Assembly (NCBI GenBank): GCA_035511515.1
Contig: DATKFG010000074.1
Location: 1 to 64,000 of the forward strand
Source of the DNA: VBCK01 sp035511515
GTDB taxonomy: Bacteria > Pseudomonadota > Gammaproteobacteria > Burkholderiales > Burkholderiaceae_F
Direction of reading: 5' to 3'
Length of the DNA stretch: 64,000 nt
Shown here one piece after another: positions 1-8,405 of the stretch (positions are counted from its first letter, which is position 1; each line of letters opens with the position of its first letter). The position numbers were made by a program, and so were the translations under genes. The notes below the pieces were generated by a model. That model was given only the letters and a program-made list of their open reading frames with translations. It was not told where the DNA came from and ran no database searches.

Positions 1-2
1 GG

Positions 3-722
3 TTCCGGGTTGGCGCCCAGTACCAGTCCGGGGCCGGCACCGGCGCACAAGGCAACGCGTCCGAGTTCGTACTGGGCGGCGATTATCGCGGCCTGTCGGT
101 CGATGCGACCTATGTCAACAAGCACGGCGGCATCGCTACAACGGCCCTGACCGCGGCGCAGCTTGCCACGCTGGCCAGTCACAATCTTTCCCCGAACAAC
201 GCGCTCAGCGGTACGGTCTCGGACAACTGGACCGCGTCGCTCGATGTGAGTTACGTCTACGGAGCCGTCAAACTGTACGTAGGTTACGAGGACGTCCATT
301 TCCGCAAGCCGTCGCAGCCGCTTGCGATCGGCGCAATGGACATCGGCGGCTACGTGCTGGGCGCCGTCAACAACACCGCCTATAACGCGCACGAGAGGAT
401 CCAGCAGATCCCCTGGGCGGGCTTGAAGTACTCGGTTACGCCGAAATTCGACGTGATCGTCGCCTGGTATGAATACATCCAGAACCATTACAACCCCACG
501 GCAACCTGTCCCGGCGGCGACCAGGCCCGCAACGCGGCGAAGGAGTCCGGCTCGTGCAGCGGCCGCCTCGAGGCCTATTCGCTGGTCGCCGACTACCGAT
601 TCGACCGGCACTTCGATGTCTACGCCGGCGCCATGTGGTCGCATGTTGACGACGGCCTCGCCAGCGGCTATCTAAGCAGCGTGACGATCGATCCGACCAT
701 CGGCGGTCGCTTCAGCTTCTGA
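3..722 (+). CDS. Outer-membrane porin, 3' part only (5' end outside window)
   Basis: The reading frame is open from the first bases and ends at TGA 720-722; the gene starts upstream of the window. About 239 residues are visible. They show alternating beta-strand sequence typical of the C-terminal barrel of 16-stranded trimeric porins (Porin_4/OmpC-like, common in Betaproteobacteria), with VGAQYQ near the visible start, WAGLKYSVTPK in the middle and the terminal strand GGRFSF. The final Phe is the usual BAM-recognition residue. It would allow passive diffusion of small hydrophilic solutes through the outer membrane. It is a close paralogue of the complete porin at 6837-8237: VGAQYQ, the K-H-G/D strand, PWAGLKYS, CSG and SGYL all recur in order. 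An internal ATG at 246 opens the same frame but is not the true start. Confidence 0.93.
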   Translation, partial: FRVGAQYQSGAGTGAQGNASEFVLGGDYRGLSVDATYVNKHGGIATTALTAAQLATLASHNLSPNNALSGTVSDNWTASLDVSYVYGAVKLYVGYEDVHFRKPSQPLAIGAMDIGGYVLGAVNNTAYNAHERIQQIPWAGLKYSVTPKFDVIVAWYEYIQNHYNPTATCPGGDQARNAAKESGSCSGRLEAYSLVADYRFDRHFDVYAGAMWSHVDDGLASGYLSSVTIDPTIGGRFSF

Positions 723-809
723 ATCTTGAGCCCGGATCCTGCCAGGGAGCACGGCGCCCGTCGATCGAGCCGGACCGTCGTATCATGCGGTAAATATCGA
801 GTTGCTTCG

Positions 810-1637
810 ATGCTCGCACGACGCACGGTCCGTCACAAGCTGGTCGGCAAATTGGCCGTGGAGACGGAGGTCGGCGCCTTTCTCGGCGACGTGCGGATCC
901 GGCTGCTGGAGGCGATCGATCGCTACGGCTCGATCTCGCAGGCTGCCAAGGCCGTGCCGCTGTCCTACAAAGCGGCATGGGATGCCGTCGATGCGATGAA
1001 CAGCGTTGCCGAGCAGCCGCTGGTCGAGCGGGCCGTGGGCGGCCGGAACGGCGGCGGTACCACCCTGACCGTGTACGGCCATCGAATGATCGCGATGTAC
1101 CGGGCGGTCGAGCAGGAGTACCAGCAGACGCTGAACCGGCTGGCCGACCGGCTCGATGAGGTCGGAGCCGGCGACGTGCGACACTTTCAGGGCATGTTGC
1201 GCAGCGTGTCGATGCGCAGCAGCGCGCGCAACCGCCTCGTCGGCCCGATCACCGCTCTGAGCGAAAGTCCTCGTGGCCTGGAAGTGCGCGTGCGCATCGA
1301 CAATTGTCACGAGATCGCGTCGCTGGTGACCCAGGAAAGCGCCGAGAACCTGAATCTGCGGATCGGGACCGAAGTGCACGCCTTTTTCAAGGCGGCGTCG
1401 GTGAACCTGCGTACCGAGGTCGCGGCGCCCCGCCTCAGGCGAAACGCCCTGTGGGGCAGCGTCGCGCGCGTCCACCAGACGCCGGCCCATGCCGAAGTCA
1501 ACGTGGCGCTGGAAGGCGGCCGCAACGTCACGGCGATCCTGGCGCGCGACGACGTCGGCAGGCTCGGGCTGAAGGTCGGCAAGCGCTGCTGCGCGGTGGT
1601 CGAAGCATCCAGCGTGGTGCTGTTCCGGTTCGACTGA
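810..1637 (+). CDS. modE: ModE-type molybdate-responsive transcriptional regulator
   Basis: The product has 275 residues (E. coli ModE: 262). The N-terminal third is a LysR-like winged helix (about residues 20-80) containing the ModE signature GSISQAAKAVPLSYKAAWDAV and a wing with the GGRNGGG turn. The C-terminal half (about residues 130-270) is two TOBE/Mop repeats (SARNRLVGPIT and LRRNALWGSV halves) that bind molybdate. In the known family the dimer with oxyanion bound represses molybdate transport and adjusts molybdoenzyme genes. ATG 810 is preferred over the upstream in-frame start at 726, because homology begins only after it. The gene is 8 bp upstream of modA and almost certainly co-transcribed with it. 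No modB or modC follows. Confidence 0.9.
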   Translation: MLARRTVRHKLVGKLAVETEVGAFLGDVRIRLLEAIDRYGSISQAAKAVPLSYKAAWDAVDAMNSVAEQPLVERAVGGRNGGGTTLTVYGHRMIAMYRAVEQEYQQTLNRLADRLDEVGAGDVRHFQGMLRSVSMRSSARNRLVGPITALSESPRGLEVRVRIDNCHEIASLVTQESAENLNLRIGTEVHAFFKAASVNLRTEVAAPRLRRNALWGSVARVHQTPAHAEVNVALEGGRNVTAILARDDVGRLGLKVGKRCCAVVEASSVVLFRFD

Positions 1638-1645
1638 CCGCGCCG

Positions 1646-2413
1646 ATGCACTGTCCGATGGTGAGGCCGTTGCTGCGCCGTCTGTCGATCGCCGTTCTTG
1701 TCGGATTGATCGCATCGAACGCGACGGCAGAAGAGCTTCGGGTCGCGGTCGCCGCCAACTTCGCCGCGCCGATCCAGCGAATCATCCCGTCGTTCGAGCA
1801 GGCGACCGGCAACAAGGTTGAACTGGTGTCCGGCTCCACCGGCAAGTTCTATGCGCAGATCAGCAATGGCGCGCCGTTCGACGTGCTGTTGGCGGCGGAC
1901 GAGCAGACCCCGGCAAAGCTCGCGGGCGAGGGCAGTGCGGTGGCGGACAGCCAGTTCACGTACGCGATCGGAAAGCTGGTGCTTTGGTCGCCGATGGAGG
2001 GAACCGTCGATTCCCGCGGAGAGGTCCTGAAAAAGGCCGGCTTTCAGCACCTGTCCTTGGCCAATCCGGCCCTGGCTCCGTATGGCGCCGCCGCTGTCGC
2101 AGCAATGAAGCGCCTCGGCGTTTACGAATCGCTGAAGCCGAAGATCGTTCAGGGCGAAAACATAACGCAGGCCTACCAGTTCGTCGCCAGCGGCGCCGCG
2201 GAGCTTGGCTTCGTGGCCCTGTCGCAGGTGCTGAAGGAGGGAAAGGTTCAGGGATCGGCCTGGATCGTTCCATCCGACCTTTACCCGGCCATCCGCCAGG
2301 ACGCGATCATTCTTGCCAAGGGCAGCAACAAGGCCGCGGCCCGGCAGTTTCTTGCTTACCTCAGGAGCGATGCGGCCCGGGCGATCATCGCCTCTTACGG
2401 TTACGAGCGCTAA
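1646..2413 (+). CDS. modA: Periplasmic molybdate-binding protein ModA
   Basis: The product has 255 residues. It has a Sec signal peptide (basic start, then a hydrophobic run ending ASNATA before EELRVAVAANF) and the ModA/WtpA solute-binding fold. Visible family landmarks are VAVAANFAAP near the mature N terminus, SGSTGKFYAQI (the oxyanion-contacting Ser/Thr loop), NGAPFDVLLAAD, and GAAELGFVALSQV near the C terminus. It binds MoO4 (or WO4) in the periplasm and delivers it to an ABC permease. The permease (modB) and ATPase (modC) normally next in the operon are missing: the next gene is convergent and unrelated. ATG 1646 is used; ATG 1658 is an equally good alternative. Coupling to modE at 8 bp supports autoregulation by molybdate status. 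Confidence 0.9.
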   Translation: MHCPMVRPLLRRLSIAVLVGLIASNATAEELRVAVAANFAAPIQRIIPSFEQATGNKVELVSGSTGKFYAQISNGAPFDVLLAADEQTPAKLAGEGSAVADSQFTYAIGKLVLWSPMEGTVDSRGEVLKKAGFQHLSLANPALAPYGAAAVAAMKRLGVYESLKPKIVQGENITQAYQFVASGAAELGFVALSQVLKEGKVQGSAWIVPSDLYPAIRQDAIILAKGSNKAAARQFLAYLRSDAARAIIASYGYER

Positions 2414-2431
2414 AGAGGGACCAGCGGGCGT

Positions 2432-3406
2432 TCAGCAGGTGCACTGGTACCGCTTGGGCGTCGTTCCAACATAGGTTCTGAACACCTGCGAGAAATGGCT
2501 CTGGTCGGCGAACCCGAGCTTGAGCGCCACCTCGGAAATCGCCATCCGGTTTCCTGAGAGCAGCCGTTTGGCCTCGTGGACGCGTTGGGACAGGACATAG
2601 CGGTGCGGCGAGACGCCAAAAGCGTTCTTGAACAGCATCGCGAAATAGTGCGGGCTCAATCCAGCCAGATCGGCCAACTCGGTCAGGCCGATATCGCGCT
2701 CCAGATTCTCGCTGACATATTCACGCACACGGCGGATCTGCGCGGCCGAAAGCGCAACGGTGCGCGTCGCTACCGGCGCATCCCGGTTGGAATAGCGCCC
2801 GAGCAGATACGCCGCCAGCGCCAGCGAAAGGGCTTCGCCGTAGACGCGTCCCGATGGACAGCCCGCCAGTATTTCGTTGCGCATGTTCAGCACGATCGCT
2901 GCGGCCTGCGGATCACGGATCGCGTACTGGGGCTCGACATTGAACCGGGCCGAGGCCGAGTCGTGGCTCATCAAGCGCTCGAGCTGCTCGCTACCGAGCC
3001 CGACATACACCACTTCCCGCACACCGGTCCAGGCCAGAGGTGCTTGCTCGAAACCGCGGGCCAGCAGGGAGAATCTTCCCGGCACGGACGGCAAGCGGCG
3101 CGACGTTCTTCCCGCACGCACGCACAGCGTGCCCTTGCCGCTGGTGCAGAGCGCCAGCAATGTGCGCTCCAGTCCGAACTCTTCCAGACTGCCGTGCGGT
3201 CCGACCGTGCGGCATTCGATGGGAAAGCCGGCCCAGGGCCCCTGCGCGCTGGACCAGCGCAATGAACCGATCTCGATCGGTCGATGGCGAACATCAACAG
3301 CCAGCGCCATGCATCCTTCCTGCACCACCACTTCTCCTGCACCATCGAGGGGCCGCAGATCGCGCGCCGCGAAGATTTCAGCACAGATCGCCCCAAGTTC
3401 GAGCAT
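2432..3406 (-). CDS. AraC-family transcriptional regulator
   Basis: The product has 324 residues. The C-terminal 100 form the two helix-turn-helix AraC DNA-binding domain: IGLTELADLAGLSPHYF is the first HTH, and ISEVALKLGFADQSHFSQVF with GTTPKRY is the second and most conserved one. The N-terminal about 200 residues look like an AraC sensing cupin but carry no motif that names the ligand. It converges on modA with only 18 bp between them, so it is a separate transcription unit. The 158 bp upstream (3407-3564) separate it from the antiporter gene on the same strand. ATG 3406 was chosen because family-like sequence begins there; further in-frame starts lie upstream. The target is unknown. Confidence 0.85.
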   Translation of the reverse strand: MLELGAICAEIFAARDLRPLDGAGEVVVQEGCMALAVDVRHRPIEIGSLRWSSAQGPWAGFPIECRTVGPHGSLEEFGLERTLLALCTSGKGTLCVRAGRTSRRLPSVPGRFSLLARGFEQAPLAWTGVREVVYVGLGSEQLERLMSHDSASARFNVEPQYAIRDPQAAAIVLNMRNEILAGCPSGRVYGEALSLALAAYLLGRYSNRDAPVATRTVALSAAQIRRVREYVSENLERDIGLTELADLAGLSPHYFAMLFKNAFGVSPHRYVLSQRVHEAKRLLSGNRMAISEVALKLGFADQSHFSQVFRTYVGTTPKRYQCTC

Positions 3407-3564
3407 TAACCACACGGTCCGGCAAGGCGGAATCGAGCGGTGGCGCAAACGTCCACTGCGGCAATGGTCCTTTGTCATCGACGCGTCAGCGTGAGATTCC
3501 GGGGACAGTTTCCACGCTGAACCGATCGGGCCTGACGCGTTGTTCACTGTCATCACGTGCGCGG

Positions 3565-4701
3565 TCACGGCACAAATGTGAGAAACACGAAGGCGGCGAA
3601 TATCACGAGGTGAGTCAGGCCCGGCAGCACATTGGTGCGACCGGTGCCGAAAGTCAGCGTGCTCGCGACCATGGTCAGAGCCAGAAGCAGCGTTTCCTTC
3701 GGCGCAAGCCCGAGCACCAGATCCTTGTCGAGGGCAACGGCGATGGCGGCGACCGACGGAATGGTCAAGCCGATGGTCGCGAGCGACGAGCCCAGCGCGA
3801 GATTCAGGCTCTTCTGCAAGTCGTCGCGGTAGGCCGCGCGGACCGCCGCCATGCTCTCCGGCAGAAGCACGAGCAGCGCCACAATCAGGCCCGACACGGC
3901 GGCCGGCGCGCCGGCGCGCCCCAGGACTTCGCCGACACCGGTGCCGAACTTCTTTGCGAGCAGGATCACGGTCACCAGCGAAACAACCAGCAGCACGCTG
4001 GTCCAGGTCAGGCTGACCGGCGCGCGGCCATGGGCCTGCGCATCGACGCCTGCCGCTTCGGAGGGCGACTTCCCCGCCGCGAAATACCCGGTGTGGCGCA
4101 CGGTCTGGATATAAAGGAACACCCCGTACAGCACGACGGTGACCGCACTGACGAACACGAGCTGGCTCACCGAGAAGATCGGCCCCGGGATGGTCGTCGT
4201 GTAGTTCGGCAGCATCAGGGTCAGGGCCGCGAGGGTCGCGATCACGCCCAGGTAGGAGTTGGCGCCATGCACGAGGAATTCCTGCTCGCGGTGGCGCAAC
4301 CCTCCGGTCAGGATGCACAGGCCCACCAGTCCGTTGCACACGATCATGATCACCGAGAACACCGTGTCGCGCGCAAGGACCGGATTGCCCGGTCCACCGA
4401 GCGTCATCGACACAATCAGCGCCACTTCGATGACGGTCACAGCCAGGGTCAACACGAGCGTGCCGTAGGGCTCGCCGACGCGGTGAGCGATCTGCTCCGC
4501 GTGGTGCACCGTGGCGAACACCGCACCGAACATCAGAATCACGAGGATCAGCAGGAAGGCGGCGCCGGGCGCCGTGAGCGCGCTCAGGCTGCCCAGTCCC
4601 AGTGCGGCGCTTGCGGCATAGAAGACGACACCCAGCGCGGGAAGGGCGACCCCTTTTCTGGGAAAGGCCGCTCGCCTCGGCCCGGAGACTCCTACGGCCA
4701 C
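3565..4701 (-). CDS. chaA: Calcium/proton antiporter (CaCA superfamily, ChaA/Cax type)
   Basis: From GTG 4701 the product is 378 residues, close to the usual ChaA length. It has about 11 hydrophobic segments in two halves joined by an inverted duplication, and both alpha-repeat signatures of Cax/ChaA transporters. The first is GEPYGTLVLTLAVTVIEVAL (with the essential acidic residue); the second is VLLPESMAAVRAAYRDDLQ followed by LNLALGSSLATIGLTIP. It sits in the inner membrane and exports Ca2+ (possibly Na+ or K+) in exchange for protons. The GTG start overlaps the end of the preceding VOC gene by 10 bp, which suggests coupling. An ATG at 4785 is in frame but would put about 28 residues inside the VOC gene with no homology. 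Confidence 0.87.
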   Translation of the reverse strand: MAVGVSGPRRAAFPRKGVALPALGVVFYAASAALGLGSLSALTAPGAAFLLILVILMFGAVFATVHHAEQIAHRVGEPYGTLVLTLAVTVIEVALIVSMTLGGPGNPVLARDTVFSVIMIVCNGLVGLCILTGGLRHREQEFLVHGANSYLGVIATLAALTLMLPNYTTTIPGPIFSVSQLVFVSAVTVVLYGVFLYIQTVRHTGYFAAGKSPSEAAGVDAQAHGRAPVSLTWTSVLLVVSLVTVILLAKKFGTGVGEVLGRAGAPAAVSGLIVALLVLLPESMAAVRAAYRDDLQKSLNLALGSSLATIGLTIPSVAAIAVALDKDLVLGLAPKETLLLALTMVASTLTFGTGRTNVLPGLTHLVIFAAFVFLTFVP

Positions 4702-5072
4702 CGGTTCGCTTCGGCAGCAAAATTCGCGGACGTGGGCGCCACGACACAGAATCGCTGGCCGGTGGGCGCTTCCATCACCCACCACTGCTTGACCTTTTGC
4801 ACTTTGCTGGCGCCGATCGCCTCGAGGCGCCGTACTTCGGCCTCGATATCGTCCGCCTCGATGTCCAGGTGCACCCGGCTCGGATGAGCCACCCGCTGCA
4901 CCTCCACGTCGAGGCGGCCGAATGGATCGACCAGACGCACGTACAGCTCGCCCTCGGCGCCGGGGATCGCTTCACGGGCCAGGCCCAGTGCCTCGCTCCA
5001 GAACGCCGCCGCGGCGGGCAGATCTCCGGTTTGACAGTCGATGATGAACCCGCCGAGTCTGCTGCGATGCAT
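4692..5072 (-). CDS. VOC-family (glyoxalase/bleomycin-resistance fold) protein
   Basis: The product has 126 residues with the beta-alpha-beta-beta-beta repeat of the vicinal oxygen chelate family. The opening GGFIIDCQTGDLPAAAAFW is typical of the Glyoxalase_6-like subfamily, VHLDIEADDIEAEVRRLEA marks the second module, and PTGQRFCVV forms the last strand. Candidate metal ligands are His (VHLDIE) and Glu/Cys near the end, but substrate cannot be assigned. ATG 5072 has a good GGGAG Shine-Dalgarno sequence upstream. The gene is divergent from the AraC-GyrI regulator gene, with 90 bp between starts, and its end overlaps the start of the Ca2+/H+ antiporter gene. Confidence 0.85.
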   Translation of the reverse strand: MHRSRLGGFIIDCQTGDLPAAAAFWSEALGLAREAIPGAEGELYVRLVDPFGRLDVEVQRVAHPSRVHLDIEADDIEAEVRRLEAIGASKVQKVKQWWVMEAPTGQRFCVVAPTSANFAAEANRWP

Positions 5073-5162
5073 GTTCGTCTCCCGCGAGGCGCGCGTGTGT
5101 CAATTTAGCGCCGAACGATCCGGCGGCACAACGGGCGCGCCGGCACGGCACAATGGCGGCCC

Positions 5163-6131
5163 ATGGCCTGCCGCGACAGCCGAGGCGAGTACACGAAGCG
5201 GATGCACCGGGTGCTCGAATACGTCGACCGGCACCTGGACCAGCCGCTCGAGCTGAGCGAGCTGGCCGGCGTTGCAAACTTCTCGCCCTTTCACTTTCAC
5301 CGGCTGTTTTCGGCCTGGATGGGTGAAACACTCGGCGACTACCTGCGGCGACGGCGTCTCGAATTGGCGGCGATGCGGCTGGCCGCGCAGCCGCGGCTGC
5401 CGGTCATCAACGTCGCACTGTCGGTCGGCTTCGGATCGAGCGAGGCGTTCACGCGGGCATTCAAGGCGCGCTTCGGAAGCGCGCCCACCCGGTGGCGCCA
5501 GCACCAGGCCCGGCAGCGCGGCAATCAGCGAATCCCTGGCAGGGGCACGCTGGACGGATCGGACCGCAAGCCGGGTCAGGCGAGCAGCAAGCCGGATCAG
5601 GCGCCGGGCAGCGCAAGCTCGGATGATGGGACCTTCCATCACGCACTGACGGAGGTTCCCATGAAAGTGAAAATCATCGACCGCCCGGCCGTCCGCGTCG
5701 CCTATCTGCGACATGTCGGGCCGTACGGACAGCCGCTGTCGGCCTTCTGGCAGCAGGTCGTCTATCCCTGGCTCGCGACGAACGACCTGCTGGACCAACC
5801 CCGCTACGGAATCAGCCACGACGACCCGGGCATCACCGCGCCCGAGAAGTGCCGCTACGACGCCTGTGTCGAGGCGCCGGCAAGCTTCGTGGCGACCGGC
5901 GCGACCCTGATGACAACGATTCCGGGCGGAAAATACGCCGCCACCCATTTTCGCGGCACGCCGCTGGAAATCGGCCAGACGTGGTCGGCGTTGTTGCGCG
6001 ACTGGCTGCCGTCGAGCGGGATGCAGCTCGATGCGCGTCCGTGCTTCGAGTACTACCCGAGGGATGGGCAATACGACGCCGGCAGCGGTGCTTTCAGCTG
6101 CGACATCGTCATTCCCGTGGTTCCTCTTTGA
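5163..6131 (+). CDS. AraC-type regulator with GyrI-like effector domain
   Basis: The product has 322 residues in two clear domains. Residues about 15-115 are an AraC HTH pair (ELAGVANFSPFHFHRLFSAW, then NVALSVGFGSSEAFTRAFK and GSAPTRWR). Residues about 165-322 are a GyrI-like/SHS2 small-molecule-binding domain beginning MKVKIIDRPAVRVAYLRHVG and ending in CDIVIPV. A hydrophilic Pro/Ser/Gln-rich linker joins them. This layout matches the Rob/SoxS-like group that senses hydrophobic drugs or amphipathic ligands. The likely target is the divergently transcribed VOC/antiporter pair. A strong hairpin (6149-6176) follows its stop codon. Confidence 0.87.
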   Translation: MACRDSRGEYTKRMHRVLEYVDRHLDQPLELSELAGVANFSPFHFHRLFSAWMGETLGDYLRRRRLELAAMRLAAQPRLPVINVALSVGFGSSEAFTRAFKARFGSAPTRWRQHQARQRGNQRIPGRGTLDGSDRKPGQASSKPDQAPGSASSDDGTFHHALTEVPMKVKIIDRPAVRVAYLRHVGPYGQPLSAFWQQVVYPWLATNDLLDQPRYGISHDDPGITAPEKCRYDACVEAPASFVATGATLMTTIPGGKYAATHFRGTPLEIGQTWSALLRDWLPSSGMQLDARPCFEYYPRDGQYDAGSGAFSCDIVIPVVPL

Positions 6132-6148
6132 TGGCTGATCCGCCCATC

Positions 6149-6176
6149 GGCGCGCCATGCCGAAGCATGGCGCGCC
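6149..6176. terminator. Perfect 12-bp stem hairpin between convergent genes
   Basis: GGCGCGCCATGC (6149-6160) and its exact complement (6165-6176) enclose the 4-base loop CGAA. It lies between the stop of the AraC-GyrI gene (6131) and the stop of the convergent VOC gene (6185). There is no T-tract on either side, so the termination role is inferred from its position and strength. Confidence 0.6.
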
Positions 6177-6184
6177 ATTCGACC

Positions 6185-6580
6185 CTACATGTCGGCGGAA
6201 GGCTGCAGAACGCCCACCCGGTTGCCTTCGGTATCGAGAAAGCCCGCATACAGACCGACACCCGGAATATCCATCGGTTCCCCGAGCACCTTTCCTCCAC
6301 CTTCCTTCACCTTCTTCAGCGCGTCTCGAATATCCGTCACCGCGATGACGACCGACGGATGGTGGCCGATCGGATCGTCGGTTTTCTTGAAGAAACCACC
6401 GTTGATCACCCCGGGCTGTTTCGGGCGACCTCTTTCGTCCGCTTCGGCCGTGGCCACGACGACATACTCGCCCATTTCCGGGCCGAGCATTTTTGCCTTC
6501 CAGCCGAAGGCCTTCGTGTAAAAGCCGGCCATCCGATTCCTGTTTTGATAGGGCATCTCAAAGTGCACGACAGGGTTCAT
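6185..6580 (-). CDS. VOC-family protein (extradiol dioxygenase/glyoxalase-like)
   Basis: The product has 131 residues. It opens MNPVVHFEMPYQNRNRMAGF, the usual start of the small VOC proteins annotated as YP_-type glyoxalases, with the candidate ligand His in VVHFEMP. It continues with FYTKAFGWK and closes with DTEGNRVGVLQP. The second module has Val-Val-Ile-Ala-Val-Thr-Asp-Ile where many members have a His, so the metal site may be incomplete. ATG 6580 is preceded by AGAGGAAGGAAG, an excellent ribosome-binding site. The frame is open farther upstream to 6658 but without homology. The substrate is unknown. It converges on the AraC-GyrI gene across a strong hairpin. Confidence 0.85.
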   Translation of the reverse strand: MNPVVHFEMPYQNRNRMAGFYTKAFGWKAKMLGPEMGEYVVVATAEADERGRPKQPGVINGGFFKKTDDPIGHHPSVVIAVTDIRDALKKVKEGGGKVLGEPMDIPGVGLYAGFLDTEGNRVGVLQPSADM

Positions 6581-6763
6581 GCTTCTTCCTTCCTCTCTAG
6601 TAAGAGCGAATGCAACGGGCTGAAAGCCCCTGCGCTTCGCATGCCAACGACGTCTCACACAACCTTAGTCGATTGGACTGCCGCCGTTTCGACAGCGGGC
6701 GGATTTATTTTCGATGCCAACGGGCGTGACTCGACCAACCGCACTAATTTTCAGAACGTTATT

Positions 6764-6775
6764 CGAATCGATTCG
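6764..6775. promoter_or_regulatory. 12-bp palindrome upstream of porin gene
   Basis: CGAATCGATTCG is perfectly self-complementary and lies 61 bp before the GTG start of the complete porin, in the 256-bp gap 6581-6836 that otherwise holds no gene. Its sequence is less G+C-rich than the surroundings. It may be an operator for the porin promoter; this is inference from position only. Confidence 0.35.
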
Positions 6776-6836
6776 TTGGGCTGGCACACCCACACGGGCA
6801 AGATCGGCGTTGGCCTGATCCAGCCCGGAGTATCGA

Positions 6837-8237
6837 GTGACGCGTGCCCGCCACCGCCCGAGGCTTGCCTCGTCCCTGCGTAAGTACGCAAATGCCGTCC
6901 TGCTGGCGGTTGCGGCCTGGACCGCATCCGTGGCCCACGCCGATGAGCCTTCCGACCGACTGACCTGGTACGGCCTCACGCTGTACGGCGTCGTCGATGT
7001 CGGCGCCACCTATCAGACGCACGGCTCGCCGTTGAACGACTTCTACGCGCAAGGAGTGGAATATGGCATTTCCGCCAACAGCAACCGTTCGTATGCGGGC
7101 CTGGCGCCGAACGGTCTGACCCAGTCGCGCATCGGGCTGAACGGCGCGCGGGAATTCGCGGACGGCTGGTCCGGCGTCTTCAGGCTGGAGACGCGCTTCA
7201 GCCCCCTGAGTGGAGAACTCGCCAACGGCCCGAAGTCGCTGATCCAGAACAATGGCGTGCCGCCCGCGAATCAGAGCGCCAACAGCGACTCCAGCCAAGC
7301 CGGCCAGGCATTCAGTTCGTCGGCCTACGCCGGCGTCAGTTCGAACGCGTTCGGGACGCTGACGATTGGACGGCAGTACGGTCTGCTCTATGACAACGTG
7401 CTGAAGTACGACCCCAATGCGGGCGCCTATGCCTTCTCTTTGATCGGCTTTTCCGCCGTCACCGCGGGCGCGGGCGATTCGGAATACAACCGCCTGAACG
7501 ATTCGCTGAAGTACTCCGGTCAGTTCGGTCCGGCCCGCGTCGGCGCGCAATACCAGCCCTCCGCGCAGGCGACCGGCGGAGTCGGTTACGAGCTCGATGC
7601 CGGCGGCGACGTCGGACGGCTGCAGTTCGACGCCACGTATGTCAGCAAGCACGATGCGATTTCCCTCGGATCGTATTCGCCGACGCCAGCCCAGATCGCG
7701 ACGCTCCTTTCCAAGGGCCTGACGCCGCAGAATTCGCTGAAAGCGACACTGTCGAACAACAAGAGCTGGTCGCTGATGGCCAGGTACGACGCCGGCTCGT
7801 TAAAGGCGTTCGCCGGCTACGAGAAGATCACATACGGTGCTCCCGACCTCGGCCTGATCGGCATCGGGTCGAGCACCATCGGCGGATACCAGATCGCCTC
7901 GCTGACCACGAACTCCTACGCGCACCATAAGATCCTGCAGGTGCCCTGGGCCGGTCTGAAGTATTCGATCACGCCCAAATGGATCGCCACGGCGGCCTTC
8001 TACCACTACCACCAGAACAGCTACGCCACCGGCAAAACGGCCGGCTGCAGCACGCAGAGCGCATCGAACTGCAGCGGCACCGAGAATGCCTGGTCGCTGC
8101 TTCTAGAGTGCCAGTACAACGCACACGTCGACCTGTACGCAGGCCTGCTGCACTCGGCAGTCAGCGGGGGCCTCTCGAGCGGCTATCTGGCCAACGCGGC
8201 CACGTCCAGCACGGCCGGGGTGCGGTTGAGCTTCTAG
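6837..8237 (+). CDS. Outer-membrane porin (trimeric, betaproteobacterial type)
   Basis: The product has 466 residues with a long basic N-terminal segment, then a signal peptide ending VAHA before DEPSDRLTWYGLTLYGVVDVG, the classic first strand of Porin_4 proteins. Further hallmarks are QSRIGLNGAREFADGWSGVFRLETRF (porin strands 2-3), FGTLTIGRQY, the strand pair around VGAQYQPSAQ, and the C-terminal strand GVRLSF ending in Phe. It forms a water-filled channel in the outer membrane. GTG 6837 is preceded by CGGAG at 8 bp. It is longer than usual by an extended loop region, and is paralogous to the truncated porin at the window edge. No gene of the same operon is evident downstream. Confidence 0.92.
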   Translation: MTRARHRPRLASSLRKYANAVLLAVAAWTASVAHADEPSDRLTWYGLTLYGVVDVGATYQTHGSPLNDFYAQGVEYGISANSNRSYAGLAPNGLTQSRIGLNGAREFADGWSGVFRLETRFSPLSGELANGPKSLIQNNGVPPANQSANSDSSQAGQAFSSSAYAGVSSNAFGTLTIGRQYGLLYDNVLKYDPNAGAYAFSLIGFSAVTAGAGDSEYNRLNDSLKYSGQFGPARVGAQYQPSAQATGGVGYELDAGGDVGRLQFDATYVSKHDAISLGSYSPTPAQIATLLSKGLTPQNSLKATLSNNKSWSLMARYDAGSLKAFAGYEKITYGAPDLGLIGIGSSTIGGYQIASLTTNSYAHHKILQVPWAGLKYSITPKWIATAAFYHYHQNSYATGKTAGCSTQSASNCSGTENAWSLLLECQYNAHVDLYAGLLHSAVSGGLSSGYLANAATSSTAGVRLSF

Positions 8238-8405
8238 ACTTAGAAGCGACCTTGCCGAAGGTGTGGTCTTATCACCAGAAGGCGGTTCCGCGGCCGCGAA
8301 CGCCGCGCTGACCCCCGGGACGCGCTACGCTTACCGCGCGCCGGCAGCGGTGTTGCAGTTGCGCTTGTGCCCGGCGGTCGCAAGTTTCGATCAGGGAGGT
8401 GTCCA

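Noticed and set aside
790..809. Possible ModE box before modE (TATC...TAAATATCG)
   Set aside because: A+T-rich and near the start, but the inverted TATAT/ATATA symmetry of known ModE sites is not evident.
1304..1645. N-terminal extension of ModA into modE
   Set aside because: The signal peptide starts at ATG 1646; upstream residues are Arg/Pro-rich out-of-frame modE.
3040..4887. 615-codon plus-strand frame over the AraC/antiporter region
   Set aside because: It is the complement of the AraC and ChaA genes; composition is Arg/Gln/His-rich without domain features, while the opposite strand has clear AraC and Cax motifs.
5100..6158. 352-codon minus-strand frame opposite the AraC-GyrI gene
   Set aside because: Shadow frame with no recognisable domain; the plus strand encodes the AraC and GyrI signatures.
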